From: Paramarasmius palmivorus
Lineage: Eukaryota; Basidiomycota; Agaricomycetes; Agaricales; Marasmiaceae
Assembly: GCA_037176845.1 (NCBI GenBank)
Contig: JAYKXP010000014.1
Coordinates: 1-64,000, forward strand
Direction: 5' to 3'
DNA length: 64,000 bases
Below are positions 1 to 11,294 of the stretch, one piece after another (position 1 is the stretch's first letter; every line of letters begins with the position of its first letter). The notes beneath the pieces are model-generated. The model was not told the origin of the DNA, searched no databases, and saw only the letters and a list, made by a program, of their open reading frames with translations. The translations under genes were made by a program, and so were the position numbers.

Positions 1-2540
1 GATCATAGGGTCCTCTTCTTCCGCTGCAAATACATTCGGTACGCCAGAGCCGATTCTTCCGCCTCCTGAATCTATCCTCAACGTCTTGCGCGGACCTGCG
101 ACATCTATCTTCTATCGTCGAGCCGTATTGCTAGTGACACTGCCCCGCCATCGCAAGCCTCGTGTAGCCACGTACAGTGGACACCAGCAAGAGTTTGTGG
201 AGATCCAATGGTATCGCTGCTTAGCTGGCAAGACAGTATCATCTCTCCATGTCTCTGATGGTCTTCAATGTGAGATTGGGTTCTAATCAGCCTCCCGGAG
301 AGATACGTCAGACAGACTGGAACCACAGTCTGTAAAACGATCCTAGGAAAAGACCATGAACTGGTGAGTAACAATTTCCCTTGGATGTCGACGTTCATTG
401 GGACACACAGTAGAGTTTCAGTGAGAAGGATGGGCTTTGCGCAATAGGATTTGAACTGAATTTGGTCAGTGGACGCTCATAAAATGGATAATCTGAGTTC
501 GATAAGTAGACATCTTCATAAAGGACAGCGAGGTCACTTACCGTACTATGAGAACGTGAAATGCAAGCCAACGAAGATTGGAGGAAACGAGCAGAAGGGG
601 AAATGCACTGAGCACGCAGTATCAAACCTTGTGAGTCTATGCCATGTAAAATAGGTAACCAGGGCTCCGTGAATGGTGATTGCCCGAGTGATCTTGCACT
701 GGTCGGTAACAAATGGCGACATATAACCACGACGACGAATGCGAGGATCAACTCAAAAATCGCGCGGGGAAGCTGAGTTGTGTTTAAAATACACGGTAAA
801 TTAGATGGAAAAAGGGACATGATAGCTATCACCGAGCCCTTTGATATAATAATCTGCGCCAAGCAGATAGTACCCTAATACACGCTCAGATGTATGAAAA
901 GTCCAACGAAAGTGTGTTAGCTCTTGAGATCTCACACTAGCGATGATAGTATACACTCTTCGCATAAAGGCGAGTAAATATCTATACTTCTGAGAGCGCC
1001 CTAAAAAGTGAACAATCTGGCATGAAAACACAATGGGGAAACGCTACATGATTGGGATCCGGCTCCACCGTAAGGTGTAACTTCGGTACTGACTGGAGTT
1101 TGATAGAATCGTAGAAGTAAGACTGCCCTTAGCGAGTCCCAGGACGCCAGCAACGGACTTGCAATAAAAAGCGATTGCAGGGAGGAGAGTAAGATACACA
1201 AGATTTGTGGAAAGGTCGATGTCATGATGTCCGGGTGTATACTGGGAATAAGGGTTGGTCGTCGAGTAATTTTATTCTATATGCACCCTGTTATTAGTAC
1301 ATGCGACACCTTTCTCAGCCCAATAAGGCAGTAGATTTGCTGTAGACTTTATTATCATTGGTGCAAAGGCATTCGCGTGCTAGCATGCGCTGCGCATCCC
1401 TTGATTCATTAGGATGCAAACTCACGTTGTTGAGGCAAACCGGATCTTATTTGATGCCATCACGAGCCCTTTGTTTGAAAGTCCAATGCAATCTGCGGAT
1501 TTAAAATCAGAAATCATGCTTAGAGCCCGTCGAACTGTCATGAAATCGGCCTTGGTTGAGCAAAACTTTTTATTTCCAAGTAGGAAAGGAAATGAAGGTC
1601 CGGGAAACGTACCAACTTTGGAGCTGATAAAGGTCTTCCCACGTAGTTCGAGCTTAATAATGACTTGGGAAGTATGAAGTTTGCCGCGAGAAAAGAGTGT
1701 TTTTCTGACCGAGAGGCTAGACAATGAGATTTTCGGCAGGAGCTCGATTTTTTTTTCCGTGTTTTGATTTCCACGTTCTCTCTTCCCTCGCAATGCACTC
1801 ATGACGATAATCCTTCTTCCTTCCTCTGATCAAACGAACGGAGTTCCTTTGGTGCTTTCACACTAGAAATTGCTCTCGAATGCTTGGATAGTGGTGTCGG
1901 CGAGTCTTACCTGGACAGACTGGGTTTAGTGGGTTCAGTTGGAAAGGTGGATACAAAGTTGGAACGATTTTTATGAGACGGCGAAGTATATTTCGGTGTG
2001 TCTCAATTTTTTGTTGCTGTCAGATGATAGCTTATGCATTCTATGATAGTCAAACTACCCGTTGAATGAAAAATTTGTATGGAATCGCGCGCCTCTGTTG
2101 TCCTAAGAAGCATATCTTAGACGCAATATTGTCTCCTCCATCAACTGTGACGCCAGCACCGGGGGCCCAATTCAGGTCAGAGGGACACGTCCCACTTTCA
2201 CTTCGTGTCACGTTTCTTCCCGGAAGGTGACTCGGTGCTTATGGCTTTCAACAACCGAGTCACTTCGCGTTCATGGGGGGCTCACACGCGTGCATGGCAA
2301 TCAGTTTATCGTAAATGAGGCCAAAGGCATCGGTGAGGGTATACAATTTTTGCTACCTAAAACTCTTCGCTGACTGATGTGCTGTGCAGATAATGTCCTC
2401 ACTTACTTGCAGACGCGGCTACTGTAATGCAACCGTGACGCAGAAAAAACGCTATCACCGACGAAATGTCTTCCCAATCTCGTGTGAGAGTCCTGACATT
2501 TAGGGTAGCTGGATTAGGAGCAAAAGATACTGAGACCAGG
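1..2540. other. No recognisable gene
   Basis: I find no open frame with a recognisable domain, no convincing intron-exon chain and no RNA gene here on either strand. The first 285 bases can be read on the plus strand as a Pro/Ser-rich tail ending at a stop near 286, which could be the 3' end of a gene lying to the left, but no family is recognised. A minus-strand frame of about 126 codons at 1,422-1,802 and a plus-strand one of 87 codons at 1,414-1,677 overlap each other, and neither shows a motif. Confidence 0.4.
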
Positions 2541-2541
2541 A

Positions 2542-3870
2542 GTGTTTTGGGGTTCTGGCTCCGGCTGGGGTAGGAAGACAGCGATTGCCCAGACATTGGC
2601 GGAGATATACGATCAGTCGGCTCGTTGCCGTCTTTTCTTTTCGAGGAACGACTTCGTACTCGGGACAAATGAACCACTGGTCGCCACTATTAGCCTTTCA
2701 ATGCTGCACCTCGGACCTTCTCAAAGATGCCGTCGGCCCCTTTCATCCTCGACGCCATTCAATCGAATCCCCAACATCTTCCAGACCCGTCGGAAAATCA
2801 ATTTCGGAGGTTGTCTTGGAACATTTGGCCAAGGCGAAGCAACCCAGCACATTTTGAATCTTCCAGATATCACGTTATCGACGGACTGGATTGAGTGGTC
2901 GATCTTCGTCTCAAGGGCAGGCCTTGTGGAGATCATCGATATTTTCCGATTGCTTTCCCCACACCGGCTCCTTCAAATTTCCTTCTATGCAGTCGACGGA
3001 GAGGCCGAGTCCGCACTGCATCGACAACGCAGCTTTTTCCGTGCCATCCCTCGAGCGAATTGCCGATCTCGGACACAACAGTCCGGTTTCAGAGCCATTT
3101 CTCGGATCGGACCTCGATAATCGAGAGGTATTTCCTCGCAAATTCTCCGCGCTTCGACAAAAGTTCGTTGTTTGTGCTACGAGATGAAGGGGCACCCATG
3201 GCTACGAAAATGCTATTAGGAATCTTGTTAGGAGGGCTTAGCGTGACAGTTATCTTCGCTGTTACTGTCATGAAATACATTGATTACCATGGACGAACGG
3301 CCCTGGATCGTTTGGCTACGATTCTCAAACACTGACCAAGTGATATACACGGGAGTCTCCATACCGGGCCTTAGACGCGCTCTATCGGACCATTCTGTCG
3401 ACATGCCGCCATTGGCAAAGGGTTCAACCAATTCTGCGGGCTATGGTTTGTGCGGTCACGTGAATCTCGCAGAGCCACTCCTCAGATTCGTTGGTATTCA
3501 CCATCGGTGAAATCGCCAACAGAGTCAGGCTCAGAATGGGAAGTCGAGACGCTTCTATCTAGGCTGCACTCAGTATTAATTCATACCCGAGGATGGAGTT
3601 ACCGACCTACGCATTCTGCACGCTTCCTCCTTACGAGTTCCTTTTTGGACCCAAACCCCGTTCGAGAGAGTTCTACAGGTTCCGGATACTCTCAAAAAGT
3701 AGTATTACGACACGCTACCGTGCTCTTTCTCCGTATACACATACCTCCATCACGGCACTTGTACCCCGCATCCCCATCGAATCAATCATTCAGTTACTAA
3801 TTGCTTGGTTCGCTGGTTAGACAAAATCGATGATATTGGCACTTGCTACTCTACCGGACCTCTCAAATAG
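2542..3870 (+). pseudogene. Decayed NACHT-type P-loop NTPase fragment
   Basis: The plus strand reads in three alternating frames as a NACHT/NLR-like NTPase of the Agaricomycete type. A degraded Walker A region (GSGWGRKTAIAQTLAEI) starts near 2,554. It is followed by pieces reading FFSRND, GTNEPLVATISL and NPNIFQT, then EHLAKAKQ, a region around 2,890-3,120 resembling the sensor and winged part (FPHR, SVPSLERI), MKYIDYH at about 3,270, LATILKH at about 3,320, and IPIESIIQLLIAW near 3,775. Each piece lies in a different frame from the next, so there are several indels, and there is no start codon or downstream repeat domain. NACHT NTPases are STAND ATPases linked in fungi to non-self recognition. 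Here only a broken central part is left, with no sign that it is expressed. Confidence 0.72.
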
Positions 3871-5105
3871 ACACTGGGCCGGCTGCTGTCGCGGGGTTGC
3901 TCTCGAGTGCCAAACATGGTAGTGAATGAATGGCGTTCGATCCTTATTCGGTTGTACCCTAATGATCGAGTATGAACATTTCTGAACAAGTTTTGCGACT
4001 GGAAAGAGTAGTCTTTAGAATGGCCAAGGTCAGTCTGAAATGTCTACATGATGGAAACAATGCAGAATTAGAGATCATCTGGAAAACAGTCACTCGAAGA
4101 TAAGGCTCCTTCAGTCTTTTATCGAGAAGATGGATCTGTTTCTCCAGGGATGTTTCATCTGTTTTGAAGAACGACAGCTTGTCGACGCTGCTCCATCAGA
4201 GATGCCTTTGATATGGAGTCTATGTTGGCAGTTCCAGGACCGCAGCCGGTCTGCCCGAGCATGATGCGAAAAATTCAGCTTGGAGATTGAACTCATTATC
4301 GACAAAGGAATTCCGAGCACTTATGGTGTGAGCATGTCCGTATGCTGGGATTATCGTCCAGTGTTACTAACGCTCTAACATCGAACCCCGCGGAAATCCT
4401 TCCACCGGACTGGTTCACAGGTTCGGTTCGTCACGAAAGCCAAGGTAGCATGCTGAATAGAGTGGTATTTGATGGGTACGAGTCTTTGGATGAGGGCCAG
4501 CGGATACTCGAAAACGGATCTCTTAGAGGACACTTTTTGAGAGTGTTAGTCGAACTGATTGGTGAAGGTGAAGGGCATATCACTGGTGATTGACTTGAAG
4601 ACTAATCATGCCCAGGAAGAAGACCTTGGCCCAATTTAAGACCCTGTTTACCAACGCCGGTATCTACTGGGGAGGTTGGGAAGAGATGAACGTTTAGATC
4701 AGAATTGAAGCTCTGATCCTCAATATCAGCGCTAAACGGCCAGCTCACCGGGACCCGAATACCTAACCACTATACGTTTCCACGCGGCGTACGATATTTT
4801 GTCAAACTGCGCACATTATTACTGCGTTCTACATTTCATCCGTGTTCATCAGTAATAGTGGCTGCTCACTAGTCAAGTGTACACAGGCGGCGCAGTGAAT
4901 GGACATCGGAGACATATCAAGTATCAGGCGATTCCAATTATTGACGGTGTTATCCGTCGCTCGTGTGAGTATGTGCTCCCTGCGCCTATTTTTCGAGACA
5001 CTGATTCTAAATACATCGGGCTGCAGCTCAGGCCCGTTGAGTCTAGGCTTGTATTCTGGGCAAACAATCTGTGGACACATAATGGCCAGGTCATCACTAT
5101 TGCCC
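3871..5105. other. No recognisable gene
   Basis: There are short open frames on both strands. The longest plain plus-strand one is at 4,342-4,593 (83 codons, with the string PAEILPPDWFTG). None shows a family motif. The segment may hold further decayed sequence downstream of the NACHT relic. The last part must contain the promoter of the FAD oxidase gene. Confidence 0.35.
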
Positions 5106-5108
5106 CAG

Positions 5109-5116
5109 TATAAAAA
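5109..5116 (+). promoter_or_regulatory. TATA box of the FAD oxidase gene
   Basis: TATAAAAA lies 38 nt before the ATG at 5,154. The same GTATAAAAACC context precedes both hydrophobin-like genes in this window, so this core promoter type is common here. Confidence 0.6.
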
Positions 5117-5153
5117 CCTGCGGTCATCCAACGATGCAAACCAGCCCCTTACC

Positions 5154-7032
5154 ATGAAACATCAACTTCTTACCATCACATCCCTTTCGCTGCTCGGTGC
5201 AAAATTTGTCTATGGCACATCTACAGCAGCATGCAATGCTCTACAAAGCGCACTCCCCGGCCGTGTCTTCTTCCCAGGTGTGTTGTCTTTGTTCGCGCAT
5301 CTAAACCTCACGGTTCACAACTTCCCAGGTTCGGAGGAATATACAAGTGACAACAAGCATTGGACGCAGATCGCTTCTCAAAACTCGACTTGCTCAGTGC
5401 AACCAGAATCGCCCGATGATGTTGCTGTCATCGTACGTGTTCTTTTTCAGTATACCGATGACTGCAGCTGACATGGTTAAAGCTCCGCGCTGTGGCTTCT
5501 GGCGATACCCAGTCTCCTTTTGGTGTAAGTCTTTTACTTCTACGCTAGAACGTCCTGCTGATAACAACGTAGGTCAAGGGCGGAGGACATACATCTAATG
5601 CCGGGTTCAGCTCAACTCCGGGCGTCCAGATCTCAATGTCGAGATTCAACAGCGTGGAATACAACGAAAATCAATCGACGGCGAAGATTGGTGCCGGTCT
5701 GACTTGGGGTGAGGTTTTTGCGGCTTTGGAACCCCACGGTGTGAAAGCGGTTGGAGGGAGAGTTCCTAATGTCGGTACGAATTTATGTTTTTGCTGAAAG
5801 AGAAATGTCGTTACCAGGCTTTTGAAAGGTGTTGCTGGTTTCGTGTTAGGCGGGGGTTTAGTTATTTCACTGACCAGTATGGTCTTGCCATTGACACTGT
5901 GGTCGCTTACGACCTTGTCTTGCCCAATGGGACGTTCATAGAAGTGAAGGAGCAAAGTAGCCCCGATCTATTCTTCGCTCTTAAAGTGCGTGCTTGTGAT
6001 TGTCCGATGCTTGATGCTGACTCAACGCTCTCTAGGGCGGTTTCAACAACTTCGGGATCGTAACGTCGTTTACATTGAATGTATTCCCACAGACGGATGT
6101 TTGGGTGAGCATCCTGTTTGCCTATACATTGCATGCACTAACAATGTTTTTCTAGGGCGGTACAGTTGTTTATCCGCTCAACGCCAGCGATGCCGTTCAC
6201 AGGGCTACCGAGAACTTCAGTTTTAAACAACACAGACTTGAAAGCGTCGCTCTTACTCTCTACACTGCTACGAGCTTCACAATCAGGTACTCTTCAATAA
6301 TTGTAATATGACGCGCCTTACTGATAGTGCTCTAGACCACTCTAATTGGTAAACCTATTTTATGATGGGCCAACACCACCCAGTGGGTGCGTCTTTGACG
6401 AGTTCCTCAACGTACCTGGCGCTGTTGTGACTTTATCTCGCACTATGGGCCTAACAGAAGCCGTAGACACTCTCAGCGGTGGCATTGGATCCTTGAACCC
6501 GCCACGGTATGTTCCTGATGTACCCCTTTAATTCACTTTCACTGAGATGAAATCCAAAAGCGATTTCCGCGACGTCATCCCCGTTTCACGCTACACTGTC
6601 GGCATCCTTGACGAGATGAAAGCACAGCTTGAGAAAGTCATCTCTGACGCTGCAGCCAACAATCGTGTCTTTGAAATGCTCGGCGTGATATCTGAGCCAT
6701 TCGCACAGCCGAATGCTCATAGCACGGATTCTGCGTACCCAAATCCTCCAGGCAGGTTTGTATGTCCGACCGGAGTAGAGGGATACTGGCCCGATTCCGC
6801 GGATGACGATTTCTTCTTTAATGCCATTAGCGAAGCAAAACAGGCGATCCAAGCTCGTGCTATCGCAGAAGAGCAGAGTTTTGCGGATGACATCATCTAC
6901 AATAACTATGCTCCGGCTGATACGCCTTTGGAGTTGTTGTACGGCGATAACTTGGAGAGGCTAAGAGAGATCAAACGGCGCGTTGATCCCCAAAATGTAA
7001 TGGGATTGGCTGGTGGCTTCAAGTTCGAGTAG
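5154..7032 (+). pseudogene. Berberine-bridge-type FAD-linked oxidase, probably inactivated
   Basis: The family is secreted FAD-dependent oxidases (FAD_binding_4 plus a C-terminal BBE domain) that oxidise sugars, alkaloids or other small substrates. An N-terminal signal peptide (MKHQLLTITSLSLLGAKF) is followed by the FAD-domain pieces VQPESPDDVAVI, ASGDTQSPFGVKGGGHTS, GAGLTWGEVF, TDQYGLAIDTVVAYDLVLP and GGFNNFGIVTSFTL. The BBE C-terminus (NNYAPADTPLELLYGDN, then DPQNVMGLAGGFKFE) ends at the stop at 7,032. At least six introns of 45-60 nt fit. Two lesions are seen. One base is missing between 5,856 and 5,857, within the expected GGGFSYFTD segment. An in-frame TAA lies just before VNLFYDG at about 6,337-6,346. 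Either could be a sequence error, but together they suggest a pseudogene. The family assignment is secure. Confidence 0.75.
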
Positions 7033-7139
7033 GGAGTCAATCATACATACATTACTTTCTTTCCTCTAACGGACCCTTCCTTACCACTCTCTTACGCGTT
7101 TTAATATCTTATCTAGTCCTTAAAGTTTTCGCTCTTTAT

Positions 7140-7647
7140 TTGAAAGTCTGTCCCTACGATATCAGAAGAGTTGTCTCTGAGTCTCTACAAGTGGCACTTC
7201 AGAGACCCCACTTTGACATCTCCAGCCAGCTGCCCTGTGGGAACTTGAACACGTGCAAAGGACACCCAAACACGGGTTCCTCATCACCGCCAGTACTTCA
7301 ACTTCAAGCTTCAGTGCCCAGATATTCCTGCTATAGCACTGTTCATGCAGGTCAAATACCAGCTATATTTGCACTTTATATTCATGGCATTGACTCTATA
7401 CCTTCAGATCTAAACAACAATCCTGTCGACAGCTCAAATTTACGAATTACGATTTCGATTGTTCACGCTGATCCTCTAGGCATATCCTACCCTTCAATAC
7501 CAGAGTATCCTGTACTCTAGCTGGGAATTGGAGTAGAGGAGACATTTTGTATTGATCGAGCAATCACCCCGTGCATCCGGTAAGTTCTTTATCTTGAGCA
7601 AGATTTCTAGTTGACAGGTCGCGATTCCTAGCAACAAAAGAGCGAAC
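7140..7647 (+). promoter_or_regulatory. F-box leader, copy 1 (promoter and 5'UTR intron)
   Basis: This block, from a CACGTG element in GAACACGTGCAAAG (about 7,248) to the ATG at 7,648, recurs before every F-box copy in the window. It holds a CTATAGCAC motif at about 7,333 and a probable 5'UTR intron that opens at GTAAGTTCTT (7,580) and closes at an AG just before CAACAAAAGAGCGAAC. Confidence 0.5.
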
Positions 7648-9144
7648 ATGTCCCAATTAGCCTCATGTAATGAGCATGATGCTTTTTTGAGCTATTCTGT
7701 AGCCTCAGCCCTCGCTCTGATTGGGCAGGCCGCTCACGAAAGTTCTCTGCTTCCGCTGATAGAGAGGATACCCACGGAGATTCTCGACACGATTTTCACA
7801 TTCATCCACGAATCTGCCGAATATTCCTTAAGTATGTACCACTCGGATCCCTATTCGCTATTCCTCCCGCTATCCCAAGTGTGCTCTCGTTGGCGAAGGA
7901 CGATTCGTTCACGGCCTAATCTATGGGCATCCATTTGTATTGACGCAAACTGTGTCCGTGGGGAGATTCGACACATCGTGAAGGTTCACCTCGAGAATGC
8001 AGGCTCGCAGCCACTGCGGATCAGACTTGTCGCCCACAGTAGTCAGTTTCCACCAAGCACCACCTTTGGTAGCGATGTTCTGCGCATGATCGTTCCGGAA
8101 TTACGGAGATGCGAAGAACTCGCATTCCATGGGGAATGGGAAGAGCTTGCCCAAGTCGCGCCTATACAACGTTCCTTCGCTTTTCCTCATCTACGCTCCT
8201 TAGATTCGGATACTTGCTTGAGTGCACTAATAGACGGAATCGGACTGGTACCTCCAACCTTTCTATGGTTTTCGCGTGCCCTGAAGACCGCACCGAAGCT
8301 CGCAAAGGTCAACATAGCCGGCATCGTCTCCCTAGCGGTTCTTCCTTGTTACCAGCTCACGACCGTTTGCGGAAGCGAACTGGAAGTTGCTCAAGTTGCC
8401 CGTATCCTCCGGTCCTGCCCCAATTTGCAGAACCTGGAGGTAGTGTTCCTTCTAGCCGGCCCAGATCCATCACCGAATGTTATCGTACATTCGTCGCTGC
8501 AAGAGCTCACGATACACATCGACGCGGATTGGCTCGTCGAAGTCGTTAGCCCACTTGCGCGATTTTCGTTTCCCGCATTACAAACGTTCACGTTGAACAT
8601 GGAGACCAGCGGTCTGATCTTTACAGATCCTACCTCAGCTGTCATTACAATTATTCGATGCTTTTCTGCATCGTTGCGGAAATTGATGCTGGTAGCAGGG
8701 TCTCTGAACATGCGTCGAACATTCTTCACAGACATTCTTCACGTCTGTCCCAATTTGCATCGTTTTGCGGTCGAGGTCGACGCTGTATACTCGGAGGATG
8801 ACAGTGGATCAGAATATATCCTTCATCTCATCCAAAGCCTCACAATCACGGACACATCCCAAGCTTTCCTAGCCCCCAAGCTCACAGAACTTGGTGTGCG
8901 CGAGTACGGATCCCGGATGACGGCCGATTATGCCACTGCTTTTTTGAACATGGTCGAGTCTAGGAGTGCGGGGATTGGGGTTACCAGGTTGACGGATGCA
9001 GAGCTCAAGTACACACGTCGAGAGTTCGCTCAACCTGGGTTGGACTACACCGATAGCTGTATCTCTGATTCCTCGATTGTGGAGAGGGTCAAACTACTCT
9101 CTCGGAAGGAAATACACTGCGAAATTGGCGCTATACGAGATTAA
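7648..9144 (+). CDS. F-box protein, tandem copy 1
   Basis: A single-exon gene of 498 aa. The F-box core spans about residues 38-100 (IERIPTEILDTIFTFIHE, then LPLSQVCSRWRRTIRSRP and LWASI), the usual surface for binding SKP1 in an SCF ubiquitin ligase. The rest is irregular Leu-rich sequence (LRSCPNLQNLEV, VCPNLHRFAV, LAPKLTELGV), as in the large Agaricomycete F-box families, where it is thought to bind the target. The ATG at 7,648 is chosen because the three other copies start at the same place after the same leader intron. It is about 70% like copies 2 and 3 by eye. It is followed by a spacer and hydrophobin-like gene 1. The target is unknown. Confidence 0.88.
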   Translation: MSQLASCNEHDAFLSYSVASALALIGQAAHESSLLPLIERIPTEILDTIFTFIHESAEYSLSMYHSDPYSLFLPLSQVCSRWRRTIRSRPNLWASICIDANCVRGEIRHIVKVHLENAGSQPLRIRLVAHSSQFPPSTTFGSDVLRMIVPELRRCEELAFHGEWEELAQVAPIQRSFAFPHLRSLDSDTCLSALIDGIGLVPPTFLWFSRALKTAPKLAKVNIAGIVSLAVLPCYQLTTVCGSELEVAQVARILRSCPNLQNLEVVFLLAGPDPSPNVIVHSSLQELTIHIDADWLVEVVSPLARFSFPALQTFTLNMETSGLIFTDPTSAVITIIRCFSASLRKLMLVAGSLNMRRTFFTDILHVCPNLHRFAVEVDAVYSEDDSGSEYILHLIQSLTITDTSQAFLAPKLTELGVREYGSRMTADYATAFLNMVESRSAGIGVTRLTDAELKYTRREFAQPGLDYTDSCISDSSIVERVKLLSRKEIHCEIGAIRD

Positions 9145-10069
9145 TCGTGCCTTGACCACATTCTTGTCCCATGTTGTATTGTACTTAGCACACTACGATA
9201 CATTGTATGCATATTTTGTTTCACCACGGTATGGAAAGGGCTTGTAGAATACTTGTAAAGGTCGGATACATGATGGTTGCAGTGGGTTCATACAGCTGTA
9301 TATGAAAATCTGTGAATGCGAAATGATGCTAGGTCGACGCGACTTGCTCTCTCCCATCATGAAACATTCACTGCTCCTCCTACATGGGTTATTGAACACA
9401 CCAATTTGCAGCTGTAGGCTTTGTACCCAGCCGTTCGAGACATCGACACGAGTTTCCTCGTCGAGATATTCAAGACAACTCTTGGGAAACGGCAGCCTTT
9501 TCGTCGAAGCACTTTAAAGGTTACAAACGAGGGGATGTTCAGGCATATTCCTGGAGGTTGCGGGTAAAAATAGAGCCTTTATTTTGGTTGTAGGTGGGTT
9601 ATTCGCGGTTCTCTTTAATACATGTACCGAAGCAGACATCCCACTTCAGCTTCAGTTCTGGCTATTTATCGAATGTCTGGTTTTCATTCGACAGGAATGC
9701 CGCAGTATCAACTACTTCGAATCTGCACTGCCCACATTCTACATGTTCGAGAACGGAGAAGATCACCAAAACATTTCTTGTTCTTCATTCTGTGTGCTGC
9801 TCATGACCCTGACGAACTTCTTTACTTTCAGACTCTGTTTATGGAAGGTTTCAGCCCCTCATCGAGTTCGTTTTTCGTGTGTGCACCTGCAAGTCGCCGG
9901 GTGACAGTCTCAGCCTACTCAAATGTCTCGAGAATTCAGCCTGAATTCCAGCTCCGGTTGACTAGTCTCTAATCGAAATCAACAATCGACGTGAAAGGTT
10001 TCACCTGCCCTCGATTTCTAACCGGTCTTTCCTCAAACCATGCACAAGATCCTAGCGCGCGACTTTGGG
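9145..10069 (+). repeat. Spacer between F-box 1 and hydrophobin-like 1, duplicated at 13.3-13.8 kb
   Basis: No gene is supported here. The part from about 9,330 recurs with many differences at 13,310-13,800 (shared words include GGTCGACGCGACTTGCTCTC and the GAATGTCTGGT block). It belongs to the duplicated module and probably includes the upstream region of the hydrophobin-like gene. Overlapping frames of about 100 codons near 9,600-9,970 are not kept open in the other copy. Confidence 0.55.
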
Positions 10070-10077
10070 TATAAAAA
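10070..10077 (+). promoter_or_regulatory. TATA box of hydrophobin-like gene 1
   Basis: TATAAAAA sits 82 nt before the ATG at 10,152. It is embedded in a segment (CACAAGATCCTAGC ... GTATAAAAACCA ... AGTCAACGACTCGG) that is nearly identical upstream of hydrophobin-like gene 2. Confidence 0.7.
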
Positions 10078-10151
10078 CCAGCCATTCAAGACCAACAATC
10101 TCCAGTCAACGACTCGGTTCAGTCCTCAAGCCCATTCGTACATCAGACATC

Positions 10152-10736
10152 ATGCAACTCAAAGCCCTCTCTCTCCTTGTCGCTCTCATCCCCACTGTTA
10201 TCGTCGTAGCAGGCCCTGTTCCCCAGTGCGGTTGTCCACCTACCACTACCAACCCACCATCTCCACCACCTACGCATACCACCCCGCCTCCACCGCCTCC
10301 TCCACCTCCTACGCACACCACTACCAACCCACCACCACCTCCCACTCATACACCTACACCTCCACCCCCGCCACCTAGCGGTCCTGTGTGTAGCAGTGGC
10401 GGCAAGGCGTACTGCTGCAACGGCGGCATTGCAAACTGCTTGTTGAGTGATACTTGGTATGTCTCTGTTATCACTCTGGGAAACTCTAGATTGATTTTTT
10501 CGTTTACAGTAACTCTGGAGACGTGTATTGCTGCAAGAACGAGAACAACCAGAGTACGTTTGGTTTATCATCTTCATTCGGAAGTATTGCTGACTTGTAA
10601 AATTTCAGACGGCGTGATCAACGTCAACGCAGGAAATTGTCAACAGGCTGACCTCGGTGGGGCGACTGGTACTATTACTGGGCTGTTATCTGGTGTTGTT
10701 GGAGGCGTTGAAGGGCTTGTAGACGGCCTTTTGTAA
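10152..10736 (+). CDS. Secreted Pro-rich, Cys-rich hydrophobin-like protein 1
   Basis: Three exons (10,152-10,456; 10,510-10,553; 10,609-10,736) join in frame to 158 aa. Residues 1-20 are a signal peptide (MQLKALSLLVALIPTVIVVA). Residues 29-76 are almost only Pro and Thr (PPPTHTT repeats). Then follows a Cys block: C80, C88-C89, C96, C102, C109-C110, C127. This has the hydrophobin order C-CC-C-C-CC-C, and the last part (VYCCKNENNQNGVINV) looks like class I hydrophobins, but the loop after the first CC is only 6 residues, far shorter than usual. The tail is Gly/Val/Leu-rich and ends VEGLVDGLL. Hydrophobins coat aerial hyphae and fruit bodies; that role is inferred only. Splicing is supported because both joins restore Cys or conserved residues and are identical in copy 2. 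Confidence 0.82.
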   Translation: MQLKALSLLVALIPTVIVVAGPVPQCGCPPTTTNPPSPPPTHTTPPPPPPPPPTHTTTNPPPPPTHTPTPPPPPPSGPVCSSGGKAYCCNGGIANCLLSDTWYVSVITLGNSRLIFSFTVTLETCIAARTRTTRVRLVYHLHSEVLLTCKISDGVINVNAGNCQQADLGGATGTITGLLSGVVGGVEGLVDGLL

Positions 10737-10839
10737 ACTCGGAAGCGGACATTGGCTTTATGTACATGTCTTGTGTTTTTGTAACGAATTGTCATGATCA
10801 ATCTCAGTTTACATGTTCTCATTTCTATGACTGCACAAA

Positions 10840-11055
10840 TCCTTGAGAAGAGACGGAGTCAGACTCGTGGATGGAGCCGACAGAAATGCCGGCGGCACTT
10901 GTCTCTCTGGCTTACTCTCTTCTTCCATCGTGCCCGTTGCCAGCGATAAAAACTCTGGCTCTATCCCTCGTTCCTTTCCTCAACCTCCAAGCAGGTCTCA
11001 TATCTTGAGGAAATACACCAAACTAGCGCTGCAGACTCTTACTCGCTCGGCATAG
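10840..11055 (+). repeat. Promoter-like repeat block, copy 1
   Basis: A block of about 200 bp contains GATAAAAACTCTGGCTC, a Ser/Pro-coding-looking C-rich tract and the word GCTGCAGACTCTTACTCG. Related copies lie at about 20,150-20,345, 21,540-21,730, 29,150-29,310 and, inverted, near 53,510-53,640. The common TATA-like core suggests a duplicated promoter whose gene differs from place to place. Confidence 0.55.
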
Positions 11056-11099
11056 AGTAAGTATCCTGCCAACAAACCCGTAGCCAGCTCACCATTGAT

Positions 11100-11294
11100 T
11101 CCGATTAGCCACTCTCAAACTGGTGCTCGTAGGCGAAATATATCCTTTGAATACCAGTCCTCTTACTGGGGATTGAAGCAGAAGAGACATACTGAATTCG
11201 ACCAATCCACGTGTATCCGGTAAGTCCTGTACCCCGAGCAAGTTCATGGAAACCTAGCTGACAGCCCTCAATTCCCAGCAGCAAAAGACTGAAC
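11100..11294 (+). promoter_or_regulatory. F-box leader, copy 2 (shortened)
   Basis: Only the proximal part of the leader is kept here, including the conserved CCAGTGCTCGTAG-like word and the 5'UTR intron that opens at GGTAAGTCCTG (about 11,219) and closes before CAGCAAAAGACTGAAC. The distal CACGTG part seen at 7.25, 15.0 and 20.4 kb is absent. Confidence 0.45.

Noticed and set aside
10106..10577. Gly- or Trp/Arg-rich antisense frames over hydrophobin-like gene 1
   Set aside because: They are a by-product of the Pro/Thr-coding strand; the plus-strand gene has signal peptide, introns and Cys pattern.
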